Shown here in pieces: positions 5,766 to 6,395 of a DNA stretch of 6,395 nt. The stretch is from Spirochaetales bacterium (GTDB lineage Bacteria; Spirochaetota; Spirochaetia; Sphaerochaetales; Sphaerochaetaceae): assembly GCA_012519125.1 (NCBI GenBank), contig JAAYQY010000345.1, positions 1 to 6,395 of the forward strand. Reading direction: 5' to 3'. Every line of letters begins with the position of its first letter. The stretch's first letter is position 1. Both the position numbers and the translations under genes were made by a program. Below the pieces are notes generated by a model. The model worked only from the letters and a program-made list of their open reading frames with translations, did no database searches and was not told the origin of the DNA.

Positions 5766-6370
5766 CAAACTTTATGAGTCAATGGGTCTACACTCCAGTG
5801 GTGAAGGACCATTTTATGAATCCCAGGAATACCTGGAAAGAGGGTGAGGATTTTCAGGCTGATGGAGTCGGCGATGTCGGTTCCTTGGCTTGTGGCGACC
5901 AGATGCAGATCATGATTCAGGTCAAGGATGACAAGATTGCAGATCTGAGATGGCTGACCTATGGTTGTGCATCAGCAATTGCGAGTACATCCATGATGAG
6001 CGAGATGGCGATTGGGTTGACGCTCAAAGAGGCGTACAACCTGACCCCTGCCATGATCACTGACGCTCTTGGGGGGCTTCCTGAGCACAAGTTCCACTGT
6101 TCGGTACTCGGTGACAAGGCCCTCAGGGCAGCCATCGATGACTATCTGGAGAAACAAGGGAGGGATAATCCCTTCAAGAAACATGTGGCGAAGGTCATCT
6201 GTGAGTGCAAGAGTGTTACCGACGTCCAGATTGAAGACCTGGTGAAGTCCGGTCAGGCGAAAACACTGGATCAGTTGCAGGAGATCACCGAATACGGTAC
6301 GGTCTGCGGCAAGTGCAAGGAAGCGGTCAGCGACCTCTTCGACGAGTTCAAGCACATCTACAATGTCTGA
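5762..6370 (+). CDS. nifU: NifU-type iron-sulfur scaffold without the Nfu domain
   Basis: Scaffold on which [2Fe-2S] and [4Fe-4S] clusters are built from the sulfur of NifS and passed to target proteins. Residues about 10-130 form the IscU-like domain: YTPVVKDHFMNPRN, SLACGD with C44 and D46, YGCASAIASTS with C69, and HCSVLG with C113, the three scaffold cysteines. Residues about 140-200 form a BFD-type [2Fe-2S] domain with C147 and C149 (ICEC) and C182 and C185 (VCGKC). Azotobacter-type NifU carries a third, C-terminal Nfu domain with a CxxC; this protein ends at residue 202 and lacks it. The stop codon is clean and there is no sign of frameshift. The ATG at 5762 overlaps the nifS stop, with AAGGGAG (5744-5750) 11 bases upstream; an ATG at 5774 is a possible alternative that costs only four residues. 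Confidence 0.95.
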   Translation: MTNFMSQWVYTPVVKDHFMNPRNTWKEGEDFQADGVGDVGSLACGDQMQIMIQVKDDKIADLRWLTYGCASAIASTSMMSEMAIGLTLKEAYNLTPAMITDALGGLPEHKFHCSVLGDKALRAAIDDYLEKQGRDNPFKKHVAKVICECKSVTDVQIEDLVKSGQAKTLDQLQEITEYGTVCGKCKEAVSDLFDEFKHIYNV

Positions 6371-6395
6371 TGCAAAGAGAGGCGGCCGAATGGCC
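6363..6395 (+). CDS. Possible start of a further gene, cut by the window edge
   Basis: An ATG at 6363, overlapping the nifU end by 8 bases, opens MSDAKRGGRMA to the window edge. A second ATG in the same frame at 6390 has AGAGAGG (6376-6382) 7 bases upstream, a better ribosome site. Either could start a fourth gene of the nif unit. Another frame from the ATG at 6370 (TGATG overlap) is also open. Eleven codons are too few to identify a product. Genes for tRNA thiolation often follow nifS-nifU, but nothing seen here confirms that. Confidence 0.3.
   Translation, partial: MSDAKRGGRMA

Noticed and set aside
4605..6370. nifS-nifU as evidence of nitrogen fixation
   Set aside because: These genes serve general iron-sulfur assembly in many anaerobes, and no nitrogenase gene is in the window.

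Overview
The window holds seven recognisable protein genes, all on the + strand, tightly packed in three apparent transcription units. An eighth gene may begin at the right edge. Base composition looks moderate (about 50% G+C). Gene content is bacterial housekeeping, with no mobile element, CRISPR array, rRNA or tRNA. The combination of a Rho with a long charged N-terminal extension, a galactokinase-like protein beside surE, and a nifS-nifU pair suggests an anaerobic bacterium. A spirochaete of the Sphaerochaeta type is my best guess, but that is inference from gene style, not from a marker gene.

Unit 1 (2-2091) is rho followed by rpmE (ribosomal protein L31) and a strong intrinsic terminator. 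The rho reading frame is open to the left edge, so its start lies outside the window. The visible protein has at least 170 residues of low-complexity, charged, Asn/Gln/Arg-rich sequence before the conserved Rho core, including an AT-hook-like motif. An 8-bp perfect inverted repeat lies between rho and rpmE.

Unit 2 (about 2178-4544) has a plausible promoter in a 140-bp AT-rich gap. It contains a GHMP/galactokinase-fold protein with eroded catalytic motifs, then surE (ATGA overlap), then a YcgN-like cysteine-cluster protein (8-bp overlap, GTG start with a perfect AGGAGG). The three are probably translated in a coupled way.

Unit 3 (about 4557 to the right edge) is nifS-nifU, also joined by an ATGA overlap. 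Together they make iron-sulfur clusters: NifS extracts sulfur from cysteine as a persulfide and NifU is the assembly scaffold. This NifU has the IscU-like scaffold domain plus a BFD-type [2Fe-2S] domain but no C-terminal Nfu domain.

The most interesting points are the degenerate galactokinase homologue, which is probably not a normal galactokinase, and the disordered N-terminal extension of Rho. I do not see a wholly new multi-gene system here.
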